From Rhizobium sp. NZLR1 (lineage in GTDB: Bacteria > Pseudomonadota > Alphaproteobacteria > Rhizobiales > Rhizobiaceae): 64,000 nucleotides of DNA. The stretch is from positions 1,865,501-1,929,500 of the forward strand of contig NZ_CP071632.1 of the NCBI RefSeq assembly GCF_017357385.1, read 5' to 3'. The notes under the pieces are model-generated. The model made no database searches. It was not told the DNA's origin and saw nothing but the letters and a program-made list of their open reading frames with translations. Both the position numbers and the translations under genes were made by a program. Positions 18,414-27,783 of the stretch are shown piece after piece; within the stretch, counting starts at the first letter, position 1; the number at the start of each line of letters is the position of its first letter.

Positions 18414-21400
18414 TCAGCTGCACCCGCTCGTCGCACCGCACGTATCGCACTTCTCGCAAGTCCCATTCCGCACCATCGTGAAGTTCTGGCACTCCGAGCA
18501 GATGTTGCCGGTGTAACCCTGCATGATCGAGCGCTGGCGGCGTTCGGCTTCCACCTTCTTGGCTTCGGATTTCGCCGTTGCAGCGTCGGCTGCGGCCTTG
18601 TCGGAGAAGAGGGCGGTCGCGTCGCTGGTGATTTCCTCGGTCACCTCTTCGGCGATCTCTTCCGCCAATTCCTTGGCGCGCTCCTCGTAGTCGCGCTTGA
18701 AGGCGACGATTTCGGAGGTGGAGATGGCGACCGTCGGTTCCAGCTTGCGGGCGGCACTGCCGGCAAAGACGGTCACGGTGCCGGTGGACGTGGCGCGGGC
18801 TGGCGCTGCGGTCGCCGCACCCTTGGGTTCGCCCGCCTGGCGTTCGCCGCCGGTGCCGGGCACCAGCGTCGGCTTGTAGCCGCGGGTCCAGCCGGTGGAG
18901 AGCAGGTTGGTCTTGCCTTCCTGGATGCCCTTGCCGAGTGCGGTGTTCGAGAAATCAGACGTATCGACATGCGCGAGATCGTGGCGGCCGAGATAGGAGA
19001 CGGCAAGTTCGCGGAAGACGTAGTCGAGGATCGAAGTGGCGTTCTTGATCGCGTCATTGCCGATGACCATGCCGGCCGGCTCGAACTTGGTGAAGGTGAA
19101 GGCCTCGACATATTCCTCGAGCGGTACGCCATACTGCAGGCCGAGCGAGATGGCGATGGCGAAATTGTTCATCATCGCGCGGAAGGCAGCGCCTTCCTTG
19201 TGCATGTCGATGAAGATCTCGCCGATGCGGCCGTCGCCGAATTCGCCGGTGCGGAGATAGACCTTGTGTCCGCCGACGGCGGCCTTCTGGGTATAGCCCT
19301 GGCGGCGGTTCGGCAGTTTTTCGCGTTCGCGGGAAACACGCTCGACCACCCGCTCGATGATTTTCTCGGTGATGGTGACGGCCTGGGCGGCGAGGGGCGC
19401 TTGCAGGAGTTCCTCCAGCGCATCCTCGTCGTCCTCGTCTTCGATCAGCGAGGCATTGAGCGGCTGCGACAGCTTCGAGCCGTCACGATAAAGCGCATTG
19501 GCCTTGAGGCCGAGCTTCCAGGACAAGAGGTAGGCGTTCTTGCAATCCTCGACGGTTGCGTCGTTCGGCATGTTGATCGTCTTGGAAATCGCGCCCGAGA
19601 TGAAGGGTTGGGCCGCCGCCATCATGCGGATGTGGCTTTCCACCGAGAGGTAGCGCTTGCCGATCTTGCCGCAGGGATTGGCGCAATCGAAAACCGGCAG
19701 GTGTTCATTTTTGAGGAAGGGTGCGCCTTCCAGCGTCATCGCGCCGCAGACATGGACGTTGGCAGCTTCGATGTCCTTCTTCGAGAAGCCCATATGGTCG
19801 AGCAGGCTGAAGCTCATGTCAGCCAGCTGTTCGTCGGAAACCTTCAGCGTGTCCTTGAGGAAATCGGCGCCGAGCGTCCACTGATTGAAGACGAACTTGA
19901 TGTCGAAGGCGCTCTTCAGCGCGGCGTTGACGGCTTCCACCTTCTCGTCGGTGAAGCCCTTGGTCTTCAGCGTCGACGGGTTGATCGCCGGCGCCTGGTT
20001 CAGGTTGCCATGGCCGACGGCATAGGCTTCGATTTCGGCAATCTGGCTTTCCGAATAACCGAGCGTGCGCAGCGCGTCGGGCACGGCGCGGTTGATGATC
20101 TTGAAGTAGCCGCCGCCGGCGAGCTTCTTGAACTTGACGAGGGCGAAGTCGGGCTCGATGCCGGTGGTGTCGCAATCCATGACGAGGCCGATCGTGCCGG
20201 TGGGCGCGATCACCGAGACCTGGGCATTGCGGTAGCCATGCTGTTCGCCAAGCGCGAGTGCCTTGTCCCAGGCCGCTTTGGCATGGGCGACGAGATCCTG
20301 GTCGGGGTTTTCCGAATGGATCAGCGCGACCGGGTCGATCGACAGGGCCTCATAGCCAGAGGTCTCGCCGTAAGCGGCGCGGCGATGGTTGCGGATGACC
20401 CGCAGCATGCTCTCGCGGTTTGGCGCGAAGTTCGGGAAGGGCCCGAGTTCGCCGGCCATTTCGGCCGAGGTCGCATAACATACGCCGGTCATGATCGCGG
20501 TCAGCGACCCGGCGATGGCGCGGGCCTCGGTGGAGTCGTAGGGAATGCCGGTGGACATCAGCAGGCCGCCGATATTGGCATAGCCGAGGCCGAGCGTGCG
20601 GTATTCGTAGGAGAGTTCGGCAATGCGCTTCGACGGGAACTGCGCCATCATCACCGAGACTTCGAGCACGACGGTCCACAGGCGAACCGCGTGTTCGTAG
20701 TCGCCGATATTGATGCGCTTGGTGGCCTTGTCCTTGAACTGCAGCAGGTTCAGCGAGGCAAGGTTGCAGGCCGTGTCGTCGAGGAACATGTATTCCGAGC
20801 ACGGGTTCGAGCCGCGGATCGGGCCGCCGGCCGGCGAGGTGTGCCAGTCGTTCATCGTCGTGTTGAAGTGGATGCCCGGATCGGCAGAGGCCCAGGCGGC
20901 ATAGGAAATCGTTTCCCAGAGATCGCGTGCCTTCAGCGTCTTCATCACCCTGCCGTCCTTGCGGGCGGTCAGGTTCCACTCGCCGTCAGTCTCGACGGCG
21001 CGCAGGAAGTCGTCCTTGATCGAGACGGAGTTGTTGGAGTTCTGGCCCGATACAGTGAGGTAGGCTTCCGAATCCCAATCCGTGTCGTAGGTCTTGAATT
21101 CGAGATCCTTGTAGCCCTGGCGGGCGAACTGGATGACGCGCTGGACGTAGTTTTCCGGAACCTGGTCCTTCTTGGCGGCGCGGATTTCGCGCTTCAGGGC
21201 AGGGTTCTTGCTGGGATCGTAGCAATCGCCGTTATCGCCGCCTTCACAATTGAAGCAGGCCTTCATGATCGCCTTCAGGTGCTTGGCGACGACCTTCGAG
21301 CCGGTGACGAGGGCCGCCACCTTCTGCTCTTCCTTGACCTTCCAGTTGATGTATTCCTCGATATCGGGATGGTCGATATCGACGACCACCATCTTGGCGG

Positions 21401-22229
21401 CGCGGCGCGTCGTGCCGCCCGATTTGATGGCGCCGGCGGCGCGGTCGCCGATCTTCAGGAAGCTCATCAGGCCGGAGGAGCGGCCGCCGCCGGACAGTTT
21501 TTCGCCTTCGCCGCGCAGCATCGAGAAGTTGGAGCCGGTGCCGGAGCCGTATTTGAACAGGCGCGCTTCACGCACCCAGAGGTCCATGATGCCGCCTTCG
21601 TTGACGAGATCGTCCTCGACCGACTGGATGAAGCAGGCGTGCGGCTGCGGGTGTTCGTAGGCCGACTTCGACTTGGTCAGCTTGCCGGTGAAGGGATCGA
21701 CGTAGAAATGGCCCTGGCCGGGGCCGTCGATGCCATACGCCCAGTGCAGGCCGGTGTTGAACCATTGCGGCGAGTTCGGCGCGACGCGCTGGGTGGCGAG
21801 CATATAGGCAAGCTCGTCCTGGAAGGCCGAAGCATCTTCCTCAGAAGAGAAGTAGCCGCCCTTCCAGCCCCAATAGGTCCAGGTGCCGGCAAGACGGTCG
21901 AAAACCTGGCGCGCATCGATTTCGGAGCCGGTCTGCTCATCCTTGGACAGGGTCTTCAGCGCCGCATCGTCGGGAACGGAGCGCCACAGGAAGGAAGGAA
22001 CGTCGTTTTCCTCGACCTTCTTCAGCCGGGTGGGAACGCCGGCCTTGCGAAAATACTTCTGCGCCAGAACGTCGGTCGCGACCTGGGAGAACTGCGCGGG
22101 AACGTCGATATTCTCGAGGCGGAACACGATCGAACCATCAGGGTTCTTGATCTCGCTCGTCGCCTTGCGGAATTCGATATCCGCATAGGCGCCGTGTCCG
22201 GCCTTGGTGAAACGACGTTCGATGCGCAT
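18414..22229 (-). CDS. nrdJ: Adenosylcobalamin-dependent ribonucleotide reductase (class II)
   Basis: The protein has 1271 residues and reduces ribonucleotides to deoxyribonucleotides with B12. The ATG at 22229 gives the family N-terminus [20 protein letters not shown]. The active-site region [20 protein letters not shown] carries the conserved N-x-C-x-E radical triad. The C-terminal zinc/redox tail has [18 protein letters not shown] and CGATSGCS. The length is typical for the long alphaproteobacterial form. It stands alone. Two NrdR-like boxes upstream suggest repression by NrdR. A 1329-codon open frame on the opposite strand is a shadow. Confidence 0.97.
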   Translation of the reverse strand: MRIERRFTKAGHGAYADIEFRKATSEIKNPDGSIVFRLENIDVPAQFSQVATDVLAQKYFRKAGVPTRLKKVEENDVPSFLWRSVPDDAALKTLSKDEQTGSEIDARQVFDRLAGTWTYWGWKGGYFSSEEDASAFQDELAYMLATQRVAPNSPQWFNTGLHWAYGIDGPGQGHFYVDPFTGKLTKSKSAYEHPQPHACFIQSVEDDLVNEGGIMDLWVREARLFKYGSGTGSNFSMLRGEGEKLSGGGRSSGLMSFLKIGDRAAGAIKSGGTTRRAAKMVVVDIDHPDIEEYINWKVKEEQKVAALVTGSKVVAKHLKAIMKACFNCEGGDNGDCYDPSKNPALKREIRAAKKDQVPENYVQRVIQFARQGYKDLEFKTYDTDWDSEAYLTVSGQNSNNSVSIKDDFLRAVETDGEWNLTARKDGRVMKTLKARDLWETISYAAWASADPGIHFNTTMNDWHTSPAGGPIRGSNPCSEYMFLDDTACNLASLNLLQFKDKATKRINIGDYEHAVRLWTVVLEVSVMMAQFPSKRIAELSYEYRTLGLGYANIGGLLMSTGIPYDSTEARAIAGSLTAIMTGVCYATSAEMAGELGPFPNFAPNRESMLRVIRNHRRAAYGETSGYEALSIDPVALIHSENPDQDLVAHAKAAWDKALALGEQHGYRNAQVSVIAPTGTIGLVMDCDTTGIEPDFALVKFKKLAGGGYFKIINRAVPDALRTLGYSESQIAEIEAYAVGHGNLNQAPAINPSTLKTKGFTDEKVEAVNAALKSAFDIKFVFNQWTLGADFLKDTLKVSDEQLADMSFSLLDHMGFSKKDIEAANVHVCGAMTLEGAPFLKNEHLPVFDCANPCGKIGKRYLSVESHIRMMAAAQPFISGAISKTINMPNDATVEDCKNAYLLSWKLGLKANALYRDGSKLSQPLNASLIEDEDDEDALEELLQAPLAAQAVTITEKIIERVVERVSREREKLPNRRQGYTQKAAVGGHKVYLRTGEFGDGRIGEIFIDMHKEGAAFRAMMNNFAIAISLGLQYGVPLEEYVEAFTFTKFEPAGMVIGNDAIKNATSILDYVFRELAVSYLGRHDLAHVDTSDFSNTALGKGIQEGKTNLLSTGWTRGYKPTLVPGTGGERQAGEPKGAATAAPARATSTGTVTVFAGSAARKLEPTVAISTSEIVAFKRDYEERAKELAEEIAEEVTEEITSDATALFSDKAAADAATAKSEAKKVEAERRQRSIMQGYTGNICSECQNFTMVRNGTCEKCDTCGATSGCS

Positions 22230-22818
22230 GGTCTTAACCTCGTGTTGGCGCCCGATCCCCGCGACCAGGGCGCAAAATTCCTATCCGGCGGCACTTTTGT
22301 CGTCGTGCAGCCAGTCTCGTTTCCGTATTGTCACAGGGGTGTCATCCGGAGATGCCCTTCCTGTATCTTGTGGTGATGGTGGCTGCAAACACTAAATATA
22401 GTATTAACAGCTTATTATCGCCAGTCCCAATGTCACTTTTTTTGGAGGCTGAAAACCGCGCAGAAATCCTGTCAGGCCTGAACCGTTCCCGGCACATTAC
22501 CCTGATTCCGCGTCTAATTTTCAAAAGGGAACCGGGCTCGTTACCTCCGGTCCTGTCGCCGCCGCAACATCAGAGACAGTAAGTTTGAAACAGGTGATTC
22601 CGTCAAGGGCTGGCTCTTAATAGATTGCTAACCACAACATCTTGTGGATGCGCCTGTGGAGATTGGGGAAAGCCGGGGAGCCCTGAAATTACAATGGCTT
22701 GCACGCGTCGCCGGCTAAGGAAAGTGCTGGAACGGCAAAAAAACGTCCCGCGGCAAATCTTGTGATGGCATTTCCGGCGCAAATGCGCATGCCGATTCGG
22801 CGAGGAAATTCGCACTCT
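22230..22818. other. Leader and promoter region of nrdJ
   Basis: About 590 bp separate nrdJ from the next minus-strand gene. The proximal third holds the candidate tandem NrdR boxes (22358-22404). A further single 16-mer of similar type, CCACAACATCTTGTGG, lies at 22632-22647; it could be a lone box or chance. No ORF is convincing. I found no complete cobalamin riboswitch in the nrdJ orientation. Confidence 0.5.
22358..22404. promoter_or_regulatory. Tandem NrdR-box pair upstream of nrdJ
   Basis: The box at 22389-22404 (ACACTAAATATAGTAT) matches 14 of 16 positions of the known NrdR consensus ACACWATATATWGTGT. A second box at 22358-22373 (TTCCTGTATCTTGTGG) matches about 10 of 16, including most of its core. 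The boxes start exactly 31 bp apart with 15 bp between them, the three-helical-turn arrangement known for NrdR operators. They lie 130-175 bp upstream of the nrdJ ATG. The predicted effect is repression of nrdJ when dATP is high. Confidence 0.65.
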
Positions 22819-23409
22819 TCAGAGCGCATCGATGGCGATGGTGACGGTGGCGACGCCGATCGGCCTGTCCTCTTCGTCCATGACGACGAAGCTCGCCTGC
22901 GTTTCGAGCATCTGGGTGGATTCGTTGCGTTCCGCCCGGTCGATGAAAATCTCGCGGGAGCCGTTGGCGAAAGTTCTGAGGTATTTTTCCTCGTCGCCCT
23001 GCCAATAGTCGGCGGTGATGGTGCTTTGCCCTACGTTCAGCCCATGACTGTCGGTGACGAAAAATTCGACGATCGCCCCCTGCGAGGCGTCCTGCCTGGT
23101 TTTCAGGTAATGCGACACGGATTTGTCGAGCAGCAGCTTGACCATCTGCAGGTGGTGCTGATCGACCTCCGACCGGTAGATCTCGTCGAGCACCCGCATA
23201 TCCATTTCGCTGACATTGCCGAACTGCGCATTCTGCTCGGCGATGGCTTTCAGCACCAGCGGCGTTTCCACCATTGGCCGGATCCGCGTCTCGACATAGT
23301 CGCGCACCAGGGGAATATAAGCAGGCTCGGCGCGGGCAAGCGTCGGCGGAAACAGAAAGGACGCCAACCCAAGGGTTACAGCCGCTCCTATATGCACCCA
23401 CCGCGCCAT
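22819..23409 (-). CDS. Exported cache/PDC-like domain protein
   Basis: The protein has 196 residues, with a signal peptide at 1-27 (VTLGLASFLFPPTLARA). The rest is one extracytoplasmic domain. A long N-terminal helix (ETRIRPMVETPLVLKAIAEQ) is followed by a PAS-like sheet containing IVEFFVTDSHGLNVGQS, YWQGDEEKYLRTF and SFVVMDEEDRPIGVATV. This is the layout of periplasmic sensor (cache/PDC) domains, but without any membrane or signalling output. It may be a soluble ligand-binding partner. The function is unknown. Confidence 0.65.
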   Translation of the reverse strand: MARWVHIGAAVTLGLASFLFPPTLARAEPAYIPLVRDYVETRIRPMVETPLVLKAIAEQNAQFGNVSEMDMRVLDEIYRSEVDQHHLQMVKLLLDKSVSHYLKTRQDASQGAIVEFFVTDSHGLNVGQSTITADYWQGDEEKYLRTFANGSREIFIDRAERNESTQMLETQASFVVMDEEDRPIGVATVTIAIDAL

Positions 23410-23599
23410 CTTGCTTCCCTGTACCGTATCGTCGCTGCACGCTTTAAGCGCAACTTGAAACGATTCGCACCCCGCTTAGTATATGAGTATAAGGTAAAAT
23501 AGATCTGCAGATCCCGATAGCGGATTCACGAGGCCGGGTTGACAAAATCTGGAACAATTTCAAGTGGTAAATATTAGGATCGCGCGCTCTGATCGGCGA

Positions 23600-24094
23600 T
23601 CAGCGCGGACCCTTGGCAATCGGCTCCTGGTAGGTGAAGCCCATGTCCCAAGGGAAGTAGATCCAGGTATCCTGGCTCACCTCGGTGATGAACGTATCGA
23701 CGGTGGGAACGCCCTTCGGCTTGGCATAGACGCAGGCGAAATGTGCCCTCGGCATCATGGTGCGTACCTGGACAGCGGTCTTGCCGGTATCCGTCAGATC
23801 GTCGACGACGAGCACGCCTTCGCCGCCATTTTCCTGCAGTTCGAGCGCTATTCCCTTGAGCAGCGTCATGTCGCCCTGGTTGACATAATCATGATAGGAG
23901 GCGACGCAGACGGTCTCGATCAGCCGGATGTTCAATTCGCGCGAGATGATCGCGGCCGGGACGAGGCCGCCACGGGTGATGCAGACGATCGCCTTGAACG
24001 TCTGGTCGAGGCCGGCAAGCCGCCAGGCAAGCGCGCGCGCATCGCGGTGGAACTGATCCCAGGAAACGGGAAAGGCTTTATCGGGAAGGGACAT
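23600..24094 (-). CDS. gpt: Xanthine phosphoribosyltransferase
   Basis: The protein has 164 residues and salvages xanthine or guanine with PRPP. The start is set at 24094 ([19 protein letters not shown]), matching the E. coli Gpt N-terminus; the longer frame to 24283 runs through repeats. The PRPP motif is [14 protein letters not shown], and a typical RGGLVPA loop is present. The length is close to the 152-residue E. coli enzyme. It is a single gene. Confidence 0.92.
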   Translation of the reverse strand: MSLPDKAFPVSWDQFHRDARALAWRLAGLDQTFKAIVCITRGGLVPAAIISRELNIRLIETVCVASYHDYVNQGDMTLLKGIALELQENGGEGVLVVDDLTDTGKTAVQVRTMMPRAHFACVYAKPKGVPTVDTFITEVSQDTWIYFPWDMGFTYQEPIAKGPR

Positions 24095-24180
24095 CGGGCT
24101 GCTCCGCGGCATGAAAAAACAACACGCCGTTTGCCGGCGACCGGACGAGCTTGAGGCGGCAATCGGCCAAACCAGAAATC

Positions 24181-24249
24181 GCGCGAGTTGCAACTGCGCG
24201 AGATCGCGAGTTGCAACGCGCGAGTTCGCGAGCTGCACTGCGCGAGTTG
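24181..24249 (+). repeat. Cluster of short GCGCGAGTTGCA-type repeats
   Basis: Within 69 bp the core CGCGAG appears six times, mostly as GCGCGAGTTGCAA or a close variant (cores near 24182, 24197, 24205, 24219, 24227 and 24241). The cluster lies just upstream of gpt. The pieces are short, unevenly spaced and partly self-complementary (TTGCAA). This is local slippage rather than a CRISPR. Confidence 0.7.
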
Positions 24250-24334
24250 TGGCCGAGGCTCGAAGCGTCATCGGTCGCCGCAATTAACGGAATTTGCCGG
24301 TAAAAGGCAAGAGCGCCGATGATGGCGGCAACCA

Positions 24335-25177
24335 TCAACGCGACAACAGAGTCAGCGCCGTCATCGATTGCAGCAAGGTCTTCGTCGTACCGCCGAAAAT
24401 CATCTGCCAGAGCCAGGAATGCGTATAGGCGCCCATGACGAGAAGATCGATGCTGTCGTCCGAAAGCCGGTTCTCGATGACATGCGAGGTGTTTTTGTCG
24501 ACGCTTCGGGCCGTCGCAAGCGTAGTCTTCACGCCGTGGCGGGCGAGTGTCGCGGCGATCTCGGCGCCTGGCGTCAGCGGCGATTGCAGCGCCGTGTCGG
24601 CCGGATCGACCGAAAAAATCTCCACCTCGTCGGCGGCCTTGAGGATCGGCAGCGCGTCGAAGGTGGCGCGCGCCACCTCTTTCGAGCCGTTCCAGGCGAT
24701 CAGCACGCGCTTGATCGGCTTTGGCTGGCGGATGATGTAGGGGATAATCAGCACCGGCCGGCCCGTTTCGAACAGGAAACTGTCGACGTCGACATGGCTG
24801 TCGGAGGGTTTGGCCGGGTCGGCCTGCGAGGCGATCAGCAGATCGGCGCTGCGCGCGCTTTCGATCAGCGGTGCGGAGCCGTAGCCGGTTGATGTTGCAA
24901 AGCTGCGCCATTCGGAGGAGCCGCCCGATGCTTCCGCTTTAGTGCGAAAGATCCGCTCGACTGCGATCGTTTCGCCATGCGCCATATCCTGCAGCGCCTG
25001 CACGGCGACAGGATCGGGGATTTCCATCGGCGCCACCAGCGGCACGGCGGAGATGGTTTCGGCATGCAGGCCGATCACATGAGCACCGCTTTCGGCGGCG
25101 AAGGCAAAGGCGAAATCGGCAACCGCGCTGCTATTGTCCGTTGTATCGAGAATGGCGAGAATGGTTTTGTAAGACAT
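24335..25177 (-). CDS. Tandem-domain universal stress protein
   Basis: The protein has 280 residues. The ATG at 25177 follows AAGGAGAATTGAT. There are two Usp folds: residues 1-140 (MSYKTILAILDTTDNSSAVA) and residues 165-280 (RVLIAWNGSKEVARATFDAL). The second ends with DLLVMGAYTHSWLWQMIFGG, the G-x2-G-x9-G ATP-binding style turn. UspA-family proteins act in general stress and energy status. The gene stands alone. Confidence 0.9.
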   Translation of the reverse strand: MSYKTILAILDTTDNSSAVADFAFAFAAESGAHVIGLHAETISAVPLVAPMEIPDPVAVQALQDMAHGETIAVERIFRTKAEASGGSSEWRSFATSTGYGSAPLIESARSADLLIASQADPAKPSDSHVDVDSFLFETGRPVLIIPYIIRQPKPIKRVLIAWNGSKEVARATFDALPILKAADEVEIFSVDPADTALQSPLTPGAEIAATLARHGVKTTLATARSVDKNTSHVIENRLSDDSIDLLVMGAYTHSWLWQMIFGGTTKTLLQSMTALTLLSR

Positions 25178-25285
25178 ATCAATTCTCCTTGCGCTGAAAT
25201 GGCGTGCGCGAGGGAAGGAATGCACCGGACCGTTCTTCCGTTCCTTGACGGGGATCAAGCTCGGTCGCCGGCTCCGGCATTGTCC

Positions 25286-26062
25286 TCAAGCCTCGGCGGA
25301 ATGGTTTTCGGCGATGTCCTTTCGCTGGCGGATGGCCTCGATCATGGCGTGCACCTCGGCGCCGGCCGCATCGATCGCCGCCTGCGAGCGACCGCGCACG
25401 ACGATCTCTGTCGAGAATTTCTGGCCGATATATCGGGGATAGGAACCGATGCTGGTTTCCGGATGGGCTTTCTGGATCGCGGTCAGCGGCGTGCCGATCT
25501 CGCCTTCGCCGTAAGGGCAGGCGATGGCGAGCGAGAGCACCGGCGTGCCGGTTCGAAGCGTCGGCAGCACATTGTCGACCATTGCCTGGAAGACCTGCGG
25601 CACGCCGGCCATCACATGGACATTGCCGATGATGAAGCCCGGCGCCGTCGACACCGGATTGGCGATATGGACAGCTCCGCGCGGCATGCGCGCCATGCGC
25701 TGGCGCGCCTCGGTGAATTCCATCTCACGGCGACGGTACATATCGGCCAGCAGCGTCATCGCCTCTTCGTCATATTCGCAGGGCACGCCGAACGCCTTGG
25801 AAATGGCATCGGCGGTGATGTCGTCATGCGTCGGCCCGATGCCGCCTGAGGTGAAGACGTAATCATATTTGCTGCGAAGCGCGTTCAGCGCCTCGACGAT
25901 CGCCTCCTCGTCGTCGGCGACGATGCGCACCTCCTTGAGGTCGATGCCGGAAAGGGTGAGCAGATCGGCGAGGTGGCCGATATTCTTGTCCTTGGTGCGG
26001 CCGGAAAGAAGTTCGTCGCCGATGGCGAGCATGGCGGCGGTGACGACGATGGCAGGGCTCAT
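25286..26062 (-). CDS. CinA-like molybdopterin-binding domain protein
   Basis: The protein has 258 residues. It is a MoaB/MogA-like fold with the signatures AAMLAIGDELLSGRTKDKN and YVFTSGGIGPTHDDIT. This matches the N-terminal domain of competence/damage-inducible protein CinA. The C-terminal nicotinamide-mononucleotide deamidase domain is absent, so it is a short form. The start at 26062 is chosen over 26179 because the protein fits the family from there. It is divergent from wrbA. Confidence 0.88.
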   Translation of the reverse strand: MSPAIVVTAAMLAIGDELLSGRTKDKNIGHLADLLTLSGIDLKEVRIVADDEEAIVEALNALRSKYDYVFTSGGIGPTHDDITADAISKAFGVPCEYDEEAMTLLADMYRRREMEFTEARQRMARMPRGAVHIANPVSTAPGFIIGNVHVMAGVPQVFQAMVDNVLPTLRTGTPVLSLAIACPYGEGEIGTPLTAIQKAHPETSIGSYPRYIGQKFSTEIVVRGRSQAAIDAAGAEVHAMIEAIRQRKDIAENHSAEA

Positions 26063-26288
26063 GGGATGTTCCGTGAAGTGGGGCTGGTGAATAGGTAGCG
26101 TCCTTCGGCCCCTTTGCAAACAGCTATCAGGCGCGTTCATTCCCGCTGGAATGAGAAGCGCAAGTGAATTTTCGTCCACGGGCGTTGAACACTGAGTTCT
26201 TCAAGGCGGGACTGTGTTCGGAAATCCGCGCATGATAAAGATCCTCTCGATCACGACATTCAACCCACTGCGTGAAGGAAGACAGAAG

Positions 26289-26885
26289 ATGGCGAAGGTT
26301 CTCGTCCTTTATTATTCGGCTTATGGCCATATCGAAACCATGGCCTATGCGGTTGCCGAAGGCGCCAAGTCGGCTGGTGCCGACGTCACCGTCAAGCGCG
26401 TTCCGGAACTGGTTCCGGAAGAGGTCGCCAAGGCTTCCTACTATAAGGTCGACCAGGCCGCTCCGATCGCCACCGTCGACGAACTGGCGGACTATGACGC
26501 GATCATCGTCGGTGCCGGCACCCGCTTCGGCACGGTCGCCTCGCAGATGCGCAATTTCTGGGATCAGACCGGCGGCCTCTGGTTTGCCGGCAAGCTCGTC
26601 GGCAAGCTCGGTTCGGTCTTCACCTCGTCGGCGACCCAGCACGGCGGCCAGGAATCGACCATCCTCGGCTTCATCCCGACCTTCCTGCACCAGGGCATGG
26701 TCGTCGCCGGCCTGCCTTATGCCTTCCAGGGCCAGATGGGTACCGAGGAAGTCAAGGGCGGCTCGCCCTACGGCGCCTCCACCATCACCAACGGCGACGG
26801 CTCGCGCCAGCCTTCCGAGATCGAGCTCGAAGGCGCGAAATACCAGGGCGCCCATGTCGCCAAGCTTGCTGCCAAGCTCGCCTGA
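26289..26885 (+). CDS. wrbA: NAD(P)H:quinone oxidoreductase WrbA
   Basis: The protein has 198 residues. It is a flavodoxin-like FMN enzyme that reduces quinones by two electrons, with an antioxidant role. The ATG at 26289 gives [19 protein letters not shown], the FMN phosphate loop. Further signatures are [20 protein letters not shown] and SATQHGGQE. An in-frame extension upstream to 26214 has no support. A terminator hairpin follows. Confidence 0.95.
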   Translation: MAKVLVLYYSAYGHIETMAYAVAEGAKSAGADVTVKRVPELVPEEVAKASYYKVDQAAPIATVDELADYDAIIVGAGTRFGTVASQMRNFWDQTGGLWFAGKLVGKLGSVFTSSATQHGGQESTILGFIPTFLHQGMVVAGLPYAFQGQMGTEEVKGGSPYGASTITNGDGSRQPSEIELEGAKYQGAHVAKLAAKLA

Positions 26886-26903
26886 TCTTTGACGAGAAAT
26901 AAT

Positions 26904-26936
26904 AAGGCGCGGCGAGCGTAAGCTTGCGGCGCCTTT
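26904..26936 (+). terminator. Terminator after wrbA
   Basis: The arms AAGGCGC (26904-26910) and GCGCCTT (26929-26935) close a hairpin with further internal pairing of GCG/CGC and AGC/GCT. It ends in a short T-run (CTTTCC), 18 bp after the wrbA stop. Confidence 0.65.
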
Positions 26937-27008
26937 CCGTTTGATGGGAAATACTTGCCTGATCATTCGCCGGTGCCACCGGCAAAGCGGGGCATGACTG
27001 TTTGTTGG

Positions 27009-27297
27009 TGGTGCGGACGGCGGGGGTCGAACCCGCAAAGCCTAGGCCGAGGGATTTTCTTACCAGCTACGACTTTCGCCGCCGCCTTCCGGCGTTTGTG
27101 GTCTGGACTATACCTTCACCCTAGCGTCTGCCTTAGGTGCTGCCCGTCTAGTCTCTACACCTTCCCCTTGCGGGGCTTGGCTCGGGATTGCCATCTGACA
27201 GGTTTCCCCGACTTTGAGCAGTTCTACATCAGGCGTTTCCGCCAGTGCACTCAATTTTGTCTAAGTCCCTTGTGTCTACCAATTCCACCACGTCCGC
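27009..27297 (-). tRNA. trnL: tRNA-Leu(UAA), interrupted by a group I intron
   Basis: Read on the minus strand, exon 1 (27297-27263, 35 nt) starts GCGGACGTGGTGGAATTGGT and ends AGGGACTT. Exon 2 (27058-27009, 50 nt) starts AAAATCCCT, has the T-arm GCGGGTTCGACCCCCGC and ends in an encoded CCA. Joined, they give an 85-nt class II tRNA with a 7-bp acceptor stem (GCGGACG/CGTCCGC) and the anticodon loop CTTAAAA, hence UAA for leucine. The 204-nt intron lies between U34 and A35. As a continuous tRNA the gene would not fold. Confidence 0.93.
27059..27262 (-). ncRNA. Group I self-splicing intron in the anticodon loop
   Basis: The intron has 204 nt and no ORF. The 5' exon end ACUU pairs with GAGU inside the intron, which puts the required U-G wobble at the 5' splice site (P1). 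The intron ends in G, as group I introns do. Conserved core strings are present in order: TGGCAATCCCGAGCCAAG, AAGGTGTAGAGACTAGACGG and AAGGTATAGTCCAGACC. They are close to the P6, R and S segments of the cyanobacterial and plastid trnL(UAA) intron, and the insertion point (U^AA) is the same. Autocatalytic splicing before tRNA maturation is expected. Confidence 0.9.
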
Positions 27298-27783
27298 GTG
27301 GTTCTTCCTGCTAACAAAGAGAGACGGTTTTCTCAACCGATATTCAGGGGTGGGCATGCGATTCCGTTTCAAAGTCTGGAGGCCGCAATCACCCTCCACA
27401 ATTTTATATCGGCTTTGAGAGATGAGGTCGGATATTGGGCACTGGGGATATGGCGTTCCAAAACGCTGGCCGCTTCGAATGTCCAGCTGAATTCGGCAGT
27501 AAAGCGAAGATCTTGCCTGCTGATTAGAGCTTTGAAAAGCAACGATACGGCACGAATTTTCCGATTTATCTTGCCGATATGCGAGGGCGCGACGGTCGAC
27601 TGCGAACATTATGCGAGTCAGCGTAGAAAACTTGGCACAACCCCTGCGACACAAGCTTGTTGAATTTCGCAGGACATTGGGACAAAGTACTGGCAGGGGT
27701 AGTGTTTGCGATTTCTACTGTTGCAATACGTGCACTTCACTTTTCATTGTGAATGCCGGGACATGTGGTGACTAAACGGCAAA
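27298..27783. other. Non-coding AT-richer gap upstream of the regulator gene
   Basis: About 486 bp with lower GC than the surrounding genes. ORFs on either strand are short and look random. It presumably contains the promoters of the tRNA-Leu gene (minus) and of the regulator (plus). No repeat or integrase is visible. Confidence 0.5.

Noticed and set aside
18387..22376. A 1329-codon open frame on the plus strand
   Set aside because: It is wholly antisense to nrdJ, whose motifs are unmistakable. GC-rich codon bias removes stops from the opposite frame, and the translation has an odd Gly/Ala/Arg/Asp-rich make-up with no domain.
22480..22600. Cobalamin riboswitch-like strings (AAAGGGAACCGG, CGCCGCAAC) on the plus strand near nrdJ
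   Set aside because: They point away from nrdJ, no plus-strand gene follows, and the B12 box and other helices are not convincing. An Infernal search with RF00174 would settle it.
22699..23502. A 267-codon plus-strand frame overlapping the cache-like gene
   Set aside because: The minus-strand gene has a good signal peptide and fold, and the plus frame has neither.
24181..24249. Short repeats considered as a CRISPR array
   Set aside because: Units are about 10-14 bp, unevenly spaced and without spacers of constant length. No cas gene is in the window.
27229..27654. A 141-codon minus-strand frame upstream of the regulator
   Set aside because: It runs into the tRNA-Leu exon and intron, has random-looking composition and no ribosome site.
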